Shown: positions 45,676-56,090 of the stretch, piece by piece
Position numbering within the stretch: position 1 is the first letter of the stretch
Layout of the letters: each line of letters starts with the position of its first letter
Origin: Cladophialophora immunda
Lineage: Eukaryota > Ascomycota > Eurotiomycetes > Chaetothyriales > Herpotrichiellaceae
NCBI RefSeq assembly: GCF_000835495.1
Contig: NW_015622543.1
Coordinates: 4,018,619 to 4,082,618, forward strand
Direction: 5' to 3'
DNA: 64,000 nt
Program-made: the position numbers and the translations under genes
Notes under the pieces: model-generated
What the model saw: the letters and a program-made list of their open reading frames with translations, nothing else
Told to the model about the DNA's origin: nothing
Databases searched by the model: none

Positions 45676-46833
45676 CTATTGCACTCGGTCCACTTGATCC
45701 ACTGGAATGAAGTAGTCCGCTGTCAGCCTGGAGTACGTAGATGATTGAAAAATAGGGGAACGAGCAAGTAAGGCAGTGGGCTGCGTTGCCAGGAGGTCGA
45801 CATCCTCACTGCCCGTCCCAGGGCCAGGAAAGGCGATCAAAACTGCTGGATGGAAAAGAAAAGGAGACGTCAACTCACACGTTGTCAACTTCCATATCAC
45901 GCCGCCCGCTATTGCCGTTGACGCTAGGATCACAAACAATACAGTGCACACCATGCGCAGGAGACGTCTGTGGCGGAAGACAAAGACGTGCCAGGACTTT
46001 GGGAGCGGCTGGTCATCCCATTGGAGACGCGCGTCGTGCTGAGAAACATGGCATATTTCGAGGTGTCGCTGTCCTGCGTCCGCTGTGCTGGATTCGAGTT
46101 TTGAAGGGGTCGAGAATGAAGATGGACTGTCGCGCGGACTTGCAGTGTTTGCTATGGGCAGGTATGTCATGACTGGTTCGACCGAAACTCGGGTCTCTGG
46201 ATGCCGGCACAAATGGATCGCGCGCTCAAAGCTGTCCATTGCCCTGACCTTGTGTGGCATGAAAGCGCAACATTTTCCGATGCTCAAAGTGGAGCTATTG
46301 GTGGTTGGGCGGTTCTGGTCCTGACCTTCAGGCGGTACGAGAGGCGCATGGAGGACGTCGCCGAAATCCTGGCCGCCTTTCGTGGCCGCATTGGGCGAGA
46401 GCGGCAACGAGCTGTGGTTTCCACTGGGTATTGGCACCGCGTTGCACGGGGAACCTTGTGCCTCACCTCCGCGCAGTGATATTAGTGAGGTCCGCAAATG
46501 TTCTGGAAGCGACCCAAAGACGTCGTCTGAAAACCTGTCAGACCGCGAGCAATGGATGGGCGTTGGCAGCCGGTAAGCGCAGGGGGGCGGTATTGCGAGT
46601 GGCGAGAGAATAACTGTTGGGCGGAGATTTGGTAAGGAAGTTTTTGGTCTCGGCGGTCGCGGAGGAGGTGAGCGTGGAAGTAGAACTTGAGGTGAAGTGA
46701 GAACGGGGGAATCGGAGAATGATGACCTCAAACCCCATTTTGGCGAAATTGGGGATTTAGAGCTGGAACTTGGTTTGGACGAGGCCTGTGCAGTTGAAGA
46801 GGACGTCGCTATGGACGAGGCTCTAGGCGACAT
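45676..46833 (-). CDS. Single-pass membrane protein of unknown function
   Basis: 385 residues from ATG 46833; the frame extends upstream but only from a TTG. The first 290 residues are Ser/Pro-rich and probably disordered (SSSTAQASSKPSSSSKSPIS). Next comes RLQWDDQPLPKSWHVFVFRH, then one membrane helix (MVCTVLFVILASTAIAGGVIW, about 311-331). The tail after the helix may be mis-spliced: a GTGAGT at about 45879-45884 just after IWKLTT could be a donor. I do not recognise the family. It is convergent with NOP2. Confidence 0.6.
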   Translation of the reverse strand: MSPRASSIATSSSTAQASSKPSSSSKSPISPKWGLRSSFSDSPVLTSPQVLLPRSPPPRPPRPKTSLPNLRPTVILSPLAIPPPCAYRLPTPIHCSRSDRFSDDVFGSLPEHLRTSLISLRGGEAQGSPCNAVPIPSGNHSSLPLSPNAATKGGQDFGDVLHAPLVPPEGQDQNRPTTNSSTLSIGKCCAFMPHKVRAMDSFERAIHLCRHPETRVSVEPVMTYLPIANTASPRDSPSSFSTPSKLESSTADAGQRHLEICHVSQHDARLQWDDQPLPKSWHVFVFRHRRLLRMVCTVLFVILASTAIAGGVIWKLTTCELTSPFLFHPAVLIAFPGPGTGSEDVDLLATQPTALLARSPIFQSSTYSRLTADYFIPVDQVDRVQ

Positions 46834-48442
46834 GTGGGCGAGAGACGACGACTGGCCGATTGGTACCTGCTCGGACTCGTTGCATCGCTGGGCTCTTCCT
46901 GCTGATTCAAAGCATCTCGAAGAAAAGAAATTTGTAGAAGTAGGGATTGAATGGGCGGACGAGGTCTGCAACCCATCTCGGTAGGATAAATGGGCATCAC
47001 AGAGCAACAGCAGGCGGAGAATGTGCAACGAGTTTGCGGTCCAAGGACGAGACAGCCAGACGACCAAGAGCAAGCGGTCGGTAACACAGCATCAAACCTT
47101 TCCTGACCTCAGATTGGTGCCACGAAGTCAGCGGCAAGCAGCATAGCGGGTCACGGCCGTTGTCGATCTCGACTGGCAGTTGGCGGGTTGAAGAACGGGG
47201 TTGCAGAAGCTGTGGAAGGTCTGCTCATCCTTCTCTCGGTTTGCTCAATGGGTGCGTTTCAATTTGTCTTGGGACCGCATCTTGAATCTCGGCCTGGATG
47301 GTTGCAGAGCAGCAAGGACTGTCTTGCAAAGCACGGTTCGGCCCCAATGACCAATACTGATCATTTGATTTGCTTTTCCTTGCAGGAGATGTCACCAACT
47401 CGGCGAGGACAGCCTTGTTTGGGCCGACATTCCGATTTCTGTGGCGAGGAGCTTGTACCTCGTTGTATGAGTCGACTTCCCAATCTTGTCTCTTGTCTGA
47501 AGCTGCGCCACGGAAGGGTGAGCAGCGTACACTCCCATGTCCTGACCGGGCTGCACCGTAATGAACACTGAGAGGACAGAGCAAGGACAGCGATGGAGGT
47601 AGATGTGATCTGATCGGCTACTCCAGATTGAAGCGCAACGACGGGGAGAAAACAGGTCAGCCCACAAGATAGGTCAAACAGCGGAGTGTTCCGTCTTGTT
47701 TAATAATGGTTCGGCGGGCGATCGGGCATGTCAGAAGAGCGTACTAGATCGTCACGCCACAGAAAGGGCGTAGTCAGGAGCGATTTTGGAGGTCGACGAC
47801 ATCAAATCGAGGTCGATGGTATAGGAAGAAGCAAGTGCGTGTCCCGAAGCTGGGAGCCGACCGGAGCAGAATAAACACTCTGGAGCCGCAGCCTGCATCC
47901 GAATTCCAAGCGGCACGAGGTCGCTAGCTGGCTTGGGTAAGGCCGACGCTGTTAGCGTGGCTAGCCTAGCCAGTCTCGGCTCTGGGGGCGAGTTTTAGGT
48001 GGCTAATGGCAGACGAACAAGCGGCGCGGGATCCGATGCAGGGAGTGTTCGGGGCGGGGTATTGTGGGATGTGCGCTGTGGGTTGAGCCCGTCAACGCAC
48101 ACCCTCGTACATACTTCCGTATGATCTCTGGCCGCGGCCTCCAATGATTGCTCTGCTTTTGCTGACTGCTTATACGTCTGGGGCCTGACCAGCGTCGCGA
48201 TCTCCACGTTCTGAGGCCGATGATGTCTCTCCACGAAACAGCCCATGGCAAGACGCAATCCTATTTGAACCGCGGAGACCCTCCTTCCTGTGTAGAAGGT
48301 TTGTTCTCATCTTCCAGTCTCTTCTCCCCTTCTCACTCACATCCATCCTTCTACATTAGCCAGCTTGACGCTTCGTCTTTGCCGTCACCGTCCGTAGCAA
48401 GCTTCCATCAATACCTGAGTCGACCCTCACCTCCTGTCCAAT
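46834..48442. other. Long divergent intergenic region, no gene seen
   Basis: Frames at 47188-47667 and 47995-48258 on either strand show no domain or splice support. The last 150 bp before 48443 is C/T-rich and looks like the leader of the dioxygenase gene. Confidence 0.45.
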
Positions 48443-49542
48443 ATGAACGGTGAAAACAAAACTGGCGCCTCGCGCTATGATCCCAACTTCACCCAAAATG
48501 TCATCAATGCCATGGGCCCCAAGACTTCTCCTCGAATGCGCGAAGTCATGACCAGCTTGATCAAACACCTTCACGACTTTGCCCGAGAAATTGACTTGAC
48601 CGTGGACGAGTGGGCCGAGGGTGTTCAGTTGCTCAATTGGGCTGGCCAGATGAGCAACGACAGAAGAAACGAAGGTCAACTGGTGTGCGATGTTGTCGGT
48701 TTGGAAACGTAGGTCATAACTCACAGTAGTGTGGGAACAAAAAGACTATGCTGACTGTGCAGACTTGTGGATGAAATCACATACAAGAAAGCTGCCGAAG
48801 CTGCCGACCTGGCCACTCAGAGCGCCATTCTCGGTCCCTTCTTCCAGACCGACCATACGATCCGAAAGAAGGGCGACAGCATCTCCGCCAACACTCCGGA
48901 GGATGCCGAAGTTGTGTATTTGTATGGTCAGGTTACGGATGCCACGACCAAGAAACCGTTGGCCAATGCTTCAGTTGATGTTTGGCAAGCATCCACAAAT
49001 GGTTCGGTCTAGACGATATCATGTGGTCCGCGAAAGGATACTGACGAGGCTTGTGCAGGATTGTACGAACAACAGGACGAGAAACAACCCAAGTCGAACC
49101 TCTGCGGCAAGTTCTACACGGATGAGAATGGAGAGTACGGCTTCTATTGCCTGAGGCCGACTCCTTACCCGATCCCATACGACGGGCCAGCGGGCAAATT
49201 GCTGCAACTGCTCGACAGACATCCTTACCGACCAGCCCACATCCATTTTATTGTCAGTATAGACGTCCTTTTCTACCGAAGACCGGGGGCTGACAGAATG
49301 CACAGGTATTGGCCGAGGGTTTCAAGCCCATCACGACCCAGATTTTCGACAAGGACAGCAAGTATCTCGATGACGATTCGGTCTTTGCGGTCAAGGACTC
49401 TCTGATCGTCGAATTTGTGCCCCGGAAAAGTGACGAGAAGGCCAAAAAGGAACTGAGATATGACATTAAGATGGCTCCGCTATCCTCCAAAGGAGAGTCT
49501 GGCGAGGCGCTGGTGACGACCGGCATGGGTCGCGGCTTTTGA
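48443..49542 (+). CDS. Intradiol ring-cleavage dioxygenase (catechol or hydroxyquinol type)
   Basis: Opens an ortho-dihydroxylated aromatic ring between its hydroxyls using Fe(III), feeding the 3-oxoadipate pathway. Exons 48443-48708, 48763-49001, 49059-49252 and 49306-49542 give 311 residues. The N-terminal helical dimerisation domain (about 1-100) precedes ILGPFFQ. The Fe ligands are expected in the conserved blocks: Tyr in LYEQQD, Tyr in PYPIPYDGPAGKLL, and two His in RPAHIHF. Length and the helical N-terminus favour hydroxyquinol 1,2-dioxygenase or catechol 1,2-dioxygenase over protocatechuate 3,4-dioxygenase. A regulator gene follows 520 bp downstream on the same strand. Confidence 0.92.
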
Positions 49543-50062
49543 GGATCACAACGTGGCTACTGATCACGTTGGTGTATGTTGGACAAACTTTTGTACGGGG
49601 TATAAATGAAGAGGTTTCTATTCCAATCCAAATGCAATCTGTGCATTGATAGTGGTGGTCCCCGGCCACTGAAAGCACTTGTTACCCGCTTTCGCCGGTG
49701 AACCGAACCCCTGCGCCTACCAGGCTCCCTAAATTGCCCGCCTTACCTATACGCCACACGTGATTGGGCTTTCCCCGCGACCCGGCTGGCGAGGCCAAGA
49801 AATCGGGGGCACTGAGGGGGGGCGCCAAATTTAGGGGGTCACGGGGGCCTCGCTCCATTCCCCCCCAAGTTTTCTCATGCCCGCTTCCGACGGTTCCTAG
49901 CTGATCACCGAACACCTCGATTTCCCAAACTCCACGAAGGTGCTATATCCGAGTTCTCTCACCCACCTGCGCCCATCAAACATCGGAAAGTGACCCGTGA
50001 GTCATCAGATTCGGCATCGCAAGGCTACAAGGCTGATGATCTGAGCCTTTGAGTGGCCCCCC
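49543..50062. other. Intergenic region between dioxygenase and regulator
   Basis: 520 bp with no coding feature. It contains the dioxygenase 3' flank and the regulator promoter, with C-rich and G-rich short runs near 49815-49870. Confidence 0.5.
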
Positions 50063-52318
50063 ATGCCTCGCCCACGCGTCAAGGACGAAGACCGGAAACG
50101 GGTGGCGCGGGCCTGTGACACCTGCAAGCGGAGAAAGGAGAAATGTGATGGACAGCAACCTTGCTTGCTCTGCAAGCGACGATGTCGCGAGACTGAATGC
50201 GTCTTCACCGAGGCCTACTCCAAGCGAGGCTCTCAGCGCCAGGGCAGTACTGCGTCGTCTCACCCCATCACCCTCAAGGATGCCCTAAATGAGTCCAATG
50301 ATGCCGAGATCGCCATTGAATCGCTTCTGACGCTGTCCGGGTCGAGAAGCGCTCCAAAGTCTCCCCAGTACGACAGGGATCCGGACGCACTCATATCGAG
50401 GGCCCCTGTACCCAAGCTGGCCAGACTGCTCCGCGATGGCCGCGGCAAATTCATCTTCGTGGGCGACTCGAGCAACCTGGCATTTGTCCAGAATATCCGT
50501 CGCCTGGTCAAGGCAGAGATTGGCGAGTGTCAATTGACCTCGGACCCTCTCCGGCATGCCATGTGCGAGGTGATTCCTCCTCACAAGGCGCCGACGCCTG
50601 CACAGTCGCAACACCCCAAACCCAGCTTGGCCGAGGCTCAGGATCTGATCAAACACTATTTGTTGGCCTCGAGTGGTGTGATCGACCTGTTCGATCCGGA
50701 CGACATTTCCCAGCATCTGTGCGCATGGACGCAGGATCCTACCGCCGAGACGGATTTCAACAGTTCCATCTATTATCTCGTCATGGCCATCGGGGCCTTG
50801 ACTCGCGACGCGACCGACCTGGATCAGGCAGAGTTTTACTTCTCGCGCGGCCGAGAGATTGGGGTCTCGAGTTTCTTGGAAGATCCCAGCGTCCTAACCA
50901 TCCAGGCCTACGCCCTGATCACGTTCTACATGTTGTCCGCGGTGAGAAGAAACGGCGCATTTATGCTACTTGGCATCGCCGTTCGAGCCGCATATGCTCT
51001 AGGGCTGCACAGAAGCGACATCTCAAACTTGTTCGAGCCGCGAGAAAGGCTTGCGCGGGAACGGGTGTGGAAGAGTTTGCGTGTCCTCGACCTGTATATG
51101 AGCGGCTCACTCGGCCGACCGCCTGCAACCTCGGAAGTCGATGGTGGGAGCGTGTCTTGGAATCGATCTACCAGAGACTATGAGGATATCCAGATGAACG
51201 GACGCAACACCTCGGCGACACTGAGGATATGTTTCATCTTTGAGCGAATACTGAACGAGGTCTATTGTCGTCGCGAAGTCTCTGTCCAGCTGGTCGAAAG
51301 CATCTCCCGTCAATATCGAGACTGGACCATGCAACTGCCGGCAGGTCTGCAAGCCGACAGTCTGGACCAGAAGGGCGGCTCCACGGCTCCGACACTGAGA
51401 CAGACCCTCGGCATCGCCCACTTGAAGGGTGCTTACTACTGGTCGATTATTCTTCTGACCCGACCGTTTCTGATCTTCAAGGTGTCCTCGAAGATCAAAG
51501 GCCGTTCTGAGGACGAGGACAGCGCTGGAAACTCGGTCACAATGACTCTAAGCGAAGCTTGTATTGACGCTGCGCTGAGGAGCATTGAAATTGCGACTGA
51601 CATTGTTCACACCCCGGGAGTACCCAAGCGCCTGTTCATGATCACTAACAGCACCTTCATATCAGCCATGGTGATCGGATTTGCCATTTTCGGTGACTTT
51701 GACAAGTCGTTTCCGTTGCTCAGCAGCATTACCCAAGCGGAGGCTATCTTGACCATCATGGCAAAGGATGACATGTCAGCTCGTCGACACTATGAGATAA
51801 CCAGCTACCTGCGCCTCGCCGCGATTGAGCATATTCGACGGCGAGACCAAATGCAAATGCAGAGGCGAAGACAGGACATCCACAACATCTTTGGTGATCC
51901 TATCAACAAGACAAACGGTGCAGGCTCGAGCAAAGCGACCAGCGGCAATCAAACTCCCAGTCAGATTTCAGCCCCAGAAGTCGCTCCCAATCACAACAGC
52001 ACAACGGCTCTGTTCGATGCCACAGAGGAGTCCGGGGATTCCGCGCCGCCGTGGCAGCTACGGTTCGACATGCCGGCTGAGAGCCGCGGCCCCGTGTTGA
52101 CCACCTCCGGAGTATTGGCGTACAATGGCGAGGAATCTGCTGATCCTATCCCACCTTTGCCGCGCACAGATTTCGGTCAGATGCCAGAGGCAGATTATCT
52201 CTCACCGGATGGATCCGGGATACCGAGTCTTCCGTCGTACACTGAAGAGTTTCCTCTCTTCTCGTTGATGACGGAGTTCGATCAGCTGCAGGATCCTTTC
52301 TCGATGGTCAGGTCATGA
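50063..52318 (+). CDS. Zn2Cys6 transcription factor next to the dioxygenase
   Basis: 751 residues, no intron. The zinc cluster is at the extreme N-terminus: Cys18-X2-Cys21-X6-Cys28-X5-Cys34-X2-Cys37-X8-Cys46, preceded by basic residues. The fungal-specific transcription factor domain occupies roughly 200-550 (FYFSRGREIGVSSFLEDPSV, AYALGLHRSDISNLFEPRER, RVWKSLRVLDLYMSGSLGRP). The C-terminal 150 residues are polar and acidic, a plausible activation region. Position just downstream of the intradiol dioxygenase suggests it may control aromatic catabolism, which is inference from neighbourhood only. Its stop lies 6 bp from that of the next, opposite-strand gene. Confidence 0.92.
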   Translation: MPRPRVKDEDRKRVARACDTCKRRKEKCDGQQPCLLCKRRCRETECVFTEAYSKRGSQRQGSTASSHPITLKDALNESNDAEIAIESLLTLSGSRSAPKSPQYDRDPDALISRAPVPKLARLLRDGRGKFIFVGDSSNLAFVQNIRRLVKAEIGECQLTSDPLRHAMCEVIPPHKAPTPAQSQHPKPSLAEAQDLIKHYLLASSGVIDLFDPDDISQHLCAWTQDPTAETDFNSSIYYLVMAIGALTRDATDLDQAEFYFSRGREIGVSSFLEDPSVLTIQAYALITFYMLSAVRRNGAFMLLGIAVRAAYALGLHRSDISNLFEPRERLARERVWKSLRVLDLYMSGSLGRPPATSEVDGGSVSWNRSTRDYEDIQMNGRNTSATLRICFIFERILNEVYCRREVSVQLVESISRQYRDWTMQLPAGLQADSLDQKGGSTAPTLRQTLGIAHLKGAYYWSIILLTRPFLIFKVSSKIKGRSEDEDSAGNSVTMTLSEACIDAALRSIEIATDIVHTPGVPKRLFMITNSTFISAMVIGFAIFGDFDKSFPLLSSITQAEAILTIMAKDDMSARRHYEITSYLRLAAIEHIRRRDQMQMQRRRQDIHNIFGDPINKTNGAGSSKATSGNQTPSQISAPEVAPNHNSTTALFDATEESGDSAPPWQLRFDMPAESRGPVLTTSGVLAYNGEESADPIPPLPRTDFGQMPEADYLSPDGSGIPSLPSYTEEFPLFSLMTEFDQLQDPFSMVRS

Positions 52319-52324
52319 GCACCA

Positions 52325-53089
52325 TTAGTCAGTTTTGTCTGCTTTGAATTGAATCTGCTGTGTCACAGAGCGGGCCATGAGCCTTGCAACCCAGGCGGAG
52401 AGAAACCACGCCCCCACTGCAATCACGAGGAGATATAGTCCCGTTGGAGCAAGTGACCTTGGCAAGATGTTGAAAAGATATGGGTCTAGAATTACGTCCA
52501 CGGCGACCGGAGGCACGACCTCCATGAGTGTCTGGTTTAAGCTAAAATAGTCTGCCGCAGCGAACACCTGGAGGAACAGGAACGTCGACCCGATATGGCT
52601 GGTATCAGCCTTTGCCTTCCGGAGCAGGAGCCTTTGACTATCTTCAGAGCCAAGCTGTGCGTGGCGGGCATAAGCGTAGGCACTCAATGATGTCAAAAGG
52701 TCGGGTGTCGCAAAGGCATGATCCAGCGAGTGCGTGTAGAGCCAGAAGGACGTCGGTTGCTGGAAAAGAGTCAGCCGTAGTCGCCAGAAGGAGGGACATC
52801 TTACAGTCGCCAGCCAACAAATTCGAAGCTCATACCGTCCTCCGGGCCGAAGGCCCTCGAGTAAGAACCAACTCTCGGTCCCCTTAGGGGAGTTTGTCGT
52901 CGGGAAGCTCGCATTGATGTGGGTTCTGACACTTGGGTGTTGTTCAGAGAGACGTGTCAGAAACAGATTGTCGATACTCGCATCTTGGGGTAGATTGTCC
53001 GCGGCGGGAGCAAGGAAAATGACCTTCTCGACATTGGCGAAGGCACAGTAAGGCCATAATAACCAGAGAAAGAGGAGTTGATATGCCAT
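52325..53089 (-). CDS. Conserved fungal ER-type membrane protein, function unknown
   Basis: 239 residues after splicing, from exons 53089-52805 and 52759-52325. The 45-nt intron (52804-52760, GTAAGA...TCCAG) has a length divisible by three and no stop, so an unspliced reading also stays open. Removing it gives RYELRICWLATQPTSFWLYT, the smoother form. The ATG at 53089 starts a signal peptide (YQLLFLWLLWPYCAFA). The lumenal part has GTESWFLLEGLRPGGRYELR, resembling a fibronectin-III-like strand pair. One C-terminal membrane helix (GLYLLVIAVGAWFLSAWV) is followed by a Lys-containing tail. I recall uncharacterised relatives across Eurotiomycetes; no function is known to me. Confidence 0.8.
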   Translation of the reverse strand: MAYQLLFLWLLWPYCAFANVEKVIFLAPAADNLPQDASIDNLFLTRLSEQHPSVRTHINASFPTTNSPKGTESWFLLEGLRPGGRYELRICWLATVRCPSFWRLRLTLFQQPTSFWLYTHSLDHAFATPDLLTSLSAYAYARHAQLGSEDSQRLLLRKAKADTSHIGSTFLFLQVFAAADYFSLNQTLMEVVPPVAVDVILDPYLFNILPRSLAPTGLYLLVIAVGAWFLSAWVARLMARSVTQQIQFKADKTD

Positions 53090-53454
53090 TGACTTGAAGA
53101 AATAGTTGTAAAGGGATGATGGCGGTATGTAGATACCCAGGATGTCAGAGTGCAGGTGGTGAAGGGGCATTTGATAAAACTTCCGCATCGGCGACTTGAT
53201 TGGCTGTGACGCGAACCTGTGGAGTCAGCCGTTGTGATCCGTTGTGATTGGCTGCACATGGCAGGGACAGGCGGTGAAAGAAAGAGCGCGCCGTCAACAA
53301 ATCGAGGCTGCGGTCAAAACCACCCCACAATTACAACCACCATCAACAATTGATTCTTCCAGTTCTTTGCTTGCCGTGGACTTGTTGGCATCTCCCCATC
53401 TCACAGCTTCTTCTTCTTCATCTCCTCCGCATCCCCTTCTTGACCCTCGTCACC
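53090..53454. promoter_or_regulatory. 365-bp divergent promoter region of alpha-tubulin and membrane protein
   Basis: Two genes point away from this segment. The tubulin side ends in a C/T-rich leader (TTCTTCTTCATC then CACC before the ATG). No TATA box stands out. Confidence 0.5.
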
Positions 53455-55167
53455 ATGAGAGAAGTCATCAGCTTGAATGGTACGTGACTATCCAAGCACG
53501 CGTCCCTGACCGACCTCCACAGCCCCTGTCCAGAGAATTCGTGACAACAAGCTGACCTGCATCTGGAACTGTAGTTGGCCAGGCTGGCTGTCAAATTGCC
53601 AACTCGTGCTGGGAGGTAAACAGTCTTCCTGATCAACACTGTCTGCTCCTCGGACAATTACTGATTCTTGCAGCTGTACTGCCTGGAGCACGGAATCCAA
53701 GTGAGTGGTTCACCGTTATCGTTTGGCTCCGACCACAAATTGACTTGAACCAGCCCGATGGATACCTTACCGAAGAACGCAAAGCCGCTGATCCCGACCA
53801 AGGCTTCAGCACCTTTTTCTCCGAGACGGGTACGACTCCGAAACCCATCATCCCTGACCTTACTGATTGCGTTATGCACAGGCAACGGCAAATATGTCCC
53901 CCGAACCATCTACTGTGATCTTGAGCCCAATGTTGTCGACGAGGTCAGGACCGGCACCTACCGCAGCCTGTTCCATCCCGAGCAGATGATCACTGGGAAA
54001 GAGGATGCGTCAAACAATTACGCTCGAGGACACTACACCGTTGGCAAGGAGCTGATCGATCAAGTGCTCGACAAAGTTCGCCGTGTGGCCGATAACTGCA
54101 GTGGCCTTCAGGGCTTCCTTGTTTTCCATTCATTCGGCGGTGGTACAGGCTCCGGCTTCGGCGCCTTGCTGATGGAGCGTCTCTCTGTTGATTATGGCAA
54201 AAAGTGCAAACTGGAATTCTGCGTCTACCCAGCTCCTCAAGTCGCCACCTCCGTTGTCGAGCCATACAACTCGATTCTTACAACGCACACCACTCTGGAG
54301 CATTCTGACTGCAGTTTCATGGTAGACAATGAAGCGATCTACGACATCTGCAGACGCAATCTAGGAATCGAGCGACCCAACTACGAAAATCTGAACAGAC
54401 TCATTGCCCAAGGTGGGCATCACCCATCCATTTGACATGAGCTAGGAGCTGACCAAGAAACAGTCGTGTCCTCCATCACGGCTTCCCTCCGATTCGATGG
54501 ATCCCTGAACGTCGATCTCGCCGAGTTCCAGACCAACCTTGTGCCTTATCCACGCATCCATTTCCCTCTGGTTGCTTATGCACCCGTCGTCTCAGCAGCA
54601 AAGGCGCAGCATGAAGCACACTCGGTCCAAGAAATCTCCATGTCGTGCTTTGAACCCAACAACCAGATGGTCAAATGCGACCCCCGCAACGGCAAATACA
54701 TGGCCACTTGCTTGCTCTACCGCGGAGACGTGGTTCCCAATGACGTGCACCAGGCCGTCGCTACTCTGAAGACCAAGCGTACAATTCAGTTCGTGGACTG
54801 GTGCCCGACTGGCTTCAAGATTGGTATCTGTTACCAGCCCCCTCAGATGGTGCCCAATGGTGATCTTGCCAAGGTCAATCGCGCAGTGTAAGTCGCATTT
54901 CAACGCCCCTTCTATACACCTGTCTAACACAATGATAGATGCATGCTCTCGAACACCACCGCTATCGCCGAAGCATGGTCTGCCCTGTCTCACAAGTTCG
55001 ACTTGATGTACTCGAAGCGTGCATTCGTCCACTGGTACGTCGGTGAAGGTATGGAAGAAGGTGAATTCTCCGAGGCTCGCGAGGATCTGGCTGCGTTGGA
55101 GAGAGATTACGAGGAAGTGGCGAGCGACTCGATCGAAGAGGGCGACGAGGGAGAGATTGAGCACTAG
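53455..55167 (+). CDS. Alpha-tubulin
   Basis: Microtubule subunit of 450 residues from seven exons (53455-53479, 53575-53615, 53674-53700, 53754-53829, 53882-54412, 54464-54887, 54939-55167), including very short 5' exons of 25, 41 and 27 nt as is usual in fungal tubulins. The start MREVISLN is canonical. The tubulin GTP-binding signature [12 protein letters not shown] is present, as is the alpha-specific catalytic loop region with [20 protein letters not shown]. Position 40 is Arg (Lys is at 41), so the classical Lys40 acetylation site is absent. The acidic tail ends EGEIEH, not in an aromatic residue, so no detyrosination cycle is expected. Confidence 0.97.
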
Positions 55168-55530
55168 TTTGTTTATGTATCTTCCCGTGTTTGATCTGTT
55201 CTCCGATCCTGTGGGAGTCTATCGCAAGGAGTGCAGGAGCAGGGGATATTTCAGAGTCAATTCTGGGTGTCCGACAACAAAGAATTGGGATCGAATTGTG
55301 TTGTTGAAGATAGTCTCTGCGAGACAGAACATGGCATAGGTTGCATCAGCGGTGCATAATTGACACGCAGGTCATTCATCATCAGGACCACGAGTCACTT
55401 CTCAGGCTGGCAATCATTCGTTCATGTTGGCTACTGATAACGAGGGAGAATGCGTTGATGCTCGATTTCGGGCAGATTCGAATCATCCAGGCTTGCCAGG
55501 TAACCTGAGTTCCCTCAAAAATAATGCTCC

Positions 55531-56030
55531 ATGTGTCATCTCCTCACTGGCGTCTTTGGCCGCGTAGTTTTGGGCGCACCCCTCCATATCACAAACAAGC
55601 CCTTGCTGTTCCATGTCGATCAGAAAATCCTCCTGGGCATGTCGAAAAGACTCTTGGAGGGCTCGCCCGAGACTCCGCGGAGCAAAGCTATCCCAGCACT
55701 GACGGCAAAACAAGCCGAAGCACTAGATGCAGTCCACTTCATTGCAGAAGCCAATTCCGTCAAGCTGTCCCATGAAGAAAGGCGACATGTGTGTCATCAA
55801 CAAAATGACTATCCTGTATTCCCGCGAAGCACTTGAGGACGAGGGAGACTGACTCACAACGTCACCGTCTGCGGCTATCGTTGAGCAATCAGCAATCGCT
55901 GTGGACACTCCCACTTGCATTGGAGTTGGCATGGGCACGAGTATTCGATGACGACGACCGAACTTGTGTATGGGATTTCAAACCCGTCAAGGTGGACGGT
56001 CGTTTGTGTAAGCCAGCCGCCCTCTTGCGA
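55531..56030 (+). pseudogene. Broken TauD/TfdA-type Fe(II)/2-oxoglutarate dioxygenase
   Basis: The C-terminal half of a fungal clavaminate-synthase/TauD-like dioxygenase is recognisable but split over three frames. Frame 1 (about 55531-55770) reads ALTAKQAEALDAVHFIAEAN. Frame 2 (about 55772-55852) reads KKGDMCVINKMTILYSREAL and ends in a stop. Frame 3 (about 55866-56030) reads LWTLPLALELAWARVFDDDD. These are consecutive blocks of the family in the right order, so two frameshifts are needed to read through. The N-terminal half with the HxD iron ligands was not found between tubulin and here. An intron explanation is unlikely because the breaks lack splice sites. Convergent with the regulator at 56091. 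Confidence 0.72.
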
Positions 56031-56090
56031 CTAGATGGGAGTCGGCTTGTCGGGTGGTGTCGGACGAGTTTTCCTTTTCAATGCTCCATG

